Shown piece after piece: positions 6,539 to 6,684 of a DNA stretch of 6,684 bases (its first letter is position 1; every line of letters begins with the position of its first letter). Where the stretch lies: assembly GCA_030635465.1 (NCBI GenBank), contig DAOVYU010000055.1:1-6684 (forward strand). Reading direction: 5' to 3'. The notes beneath the pieces were generated by a model. The model ran no database searches. It saw only the letters and a list, made by a program, of their open reading frames with translations, and was not told the origin of the DNA. The DNA comes from Bacteroidales bacterium. GTDB taxonomy: Bacteria; Bacteroidota; Bacteroidia; Bacteroidales; JAADJA01. Position numbers and translations under genes: made by a program.

Positions 6539-6589
6539 TTAATATTTAAAAACCTACCCTTACAAGCCTCAAGGATTGTAAAATATTAA
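6539..6589 (+). repeat. Nested inverted repeats downstream of the GH57 gene
   Basis: TTAATATTT (6539-6547) is matched perfectly by AAATATTAA (6581-6589). Inside, TACAA (6561-6565) pairs with TTGTA (6576-6580), continued by CCT/AGG after one mismatch, and this inner stem ends directly against the outer 3' arm. There is no T run after it, so it is not a classic terminator. It may protect the operon's 3' end or be part of the next gene's leader. A further weak pairing, TAGGTTT (6523-6529) with AAACCTA (6550-6556), competes with it. Confidence 0.3.
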
Positions 6590-6629
6590 TATCTTACCGC
6601 AAATTATTCAGTTATTATACTTTGTTAAA

Positions 6630-6684
6630 ATGAGTAAAGTAAAGAAAAGCACCGGGATTTTTCAAAGGATGTTGAATAGGACAG
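6630..6684 (+). CDS. Start of an unidentified gene (partial, 3' end outside window)
   Basis: An ATG at 6630 opens a frame of 18 codons to the right edge, beginning MSKVKKSTGIFQRMLNRT. The strongly basic N-terminus is compatible with a cytoplasmic protein or the lead-in to a membrane segment. No clear ribosome binding site is seen, only an A-rich stretch. The distance from the GH57 stop (115 bp) and the lack of any other gene make this start plausible, but 18 codons are too few to identify a family or to exclude chance. Confidence 0.4.
   Translation, partial: MSKVKKSTGIFQRMLNRT

Noticed and set aside
6616..6624. TATACTTTG as a -7 element for the last partial gene
   Set aside because: It has three bases instead of two between TA and TTTG and ends only 5 bases before the ATG, which would require an almost leaderless transcript.

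Overview
The window looks like chromosomal DNA of a low-GC member of the Bacteroidota. The supporting signs are a TonB-dependent receptor with an N-terminal carboxypeptidase-regulatory-like domain, several matches to the Bacteroidota -7 promoter element TAnnTTTG, weak ribosome binding sites, a tiny Pro/Gly-rich secreted protein of a type seen in this phylum, and a debranching enzyme / glycosyltransferase / GH57 gene order that I know from this phylum. No mobile element, CRISPR array, tRNA or rRNA was seen.

Layout. Positions 1-1075 (minus strand) hold the first 358 codons of a TonB-dependent outer-membrane receptor that runs off the left edge; its plug carries a GGCPNRMDP stretch like the copper-binding CxxxM of the OprC/NosA copper receptors. 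Positions 1076-1197 are a divergent control region with three tightly packed inverted repeats around the likely receptor promoter. A 77-residue secreted or membrane-tethered small protein follows on the plus strand (1198-1431), then a clear intrinsic terminator (1456-1489). After a promoter-bearing gap comes a three-gene plus-strand cluster: an archaeal/bacterial-type glycogen debranching enzyme (1658-3619), a GT-B glycosyltransferase of glycogen-synthase type (3619-4905, start codon overlapping the previous stop by one base), and a GH57 alpha-glucan enzyme with a lysine-rich helical tail (4943-6514). A structured 115-bp gap precedes the first 18 codons of an unidentified gene (6630 onward).

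How the genes work together. The three-gene cluster is best read as a cytoplasmic storage alpha-glucan (glycogen-like) module: the glycosyltransferase would extend chains, the GH57 enzyme would cut or rearrange alpha-1,4 linkages, and the debranching enzyme would remove alpha-1,6 branches. None of the three has a signal peptide. The receptor and the small protein form a separate, divergently transcribed unit whose link to the glycogen genes is only proximity.

I found no clearly new multi-gene system. The points most worth a second look are the GH57 C-terminal tail, the copper-receptor motif with its operator-like repeats, the small protein with a sorting-tail-like C-terminus, and an Asp-to-Asn candidate change at a probable catalytic position of the debranching enzyme.
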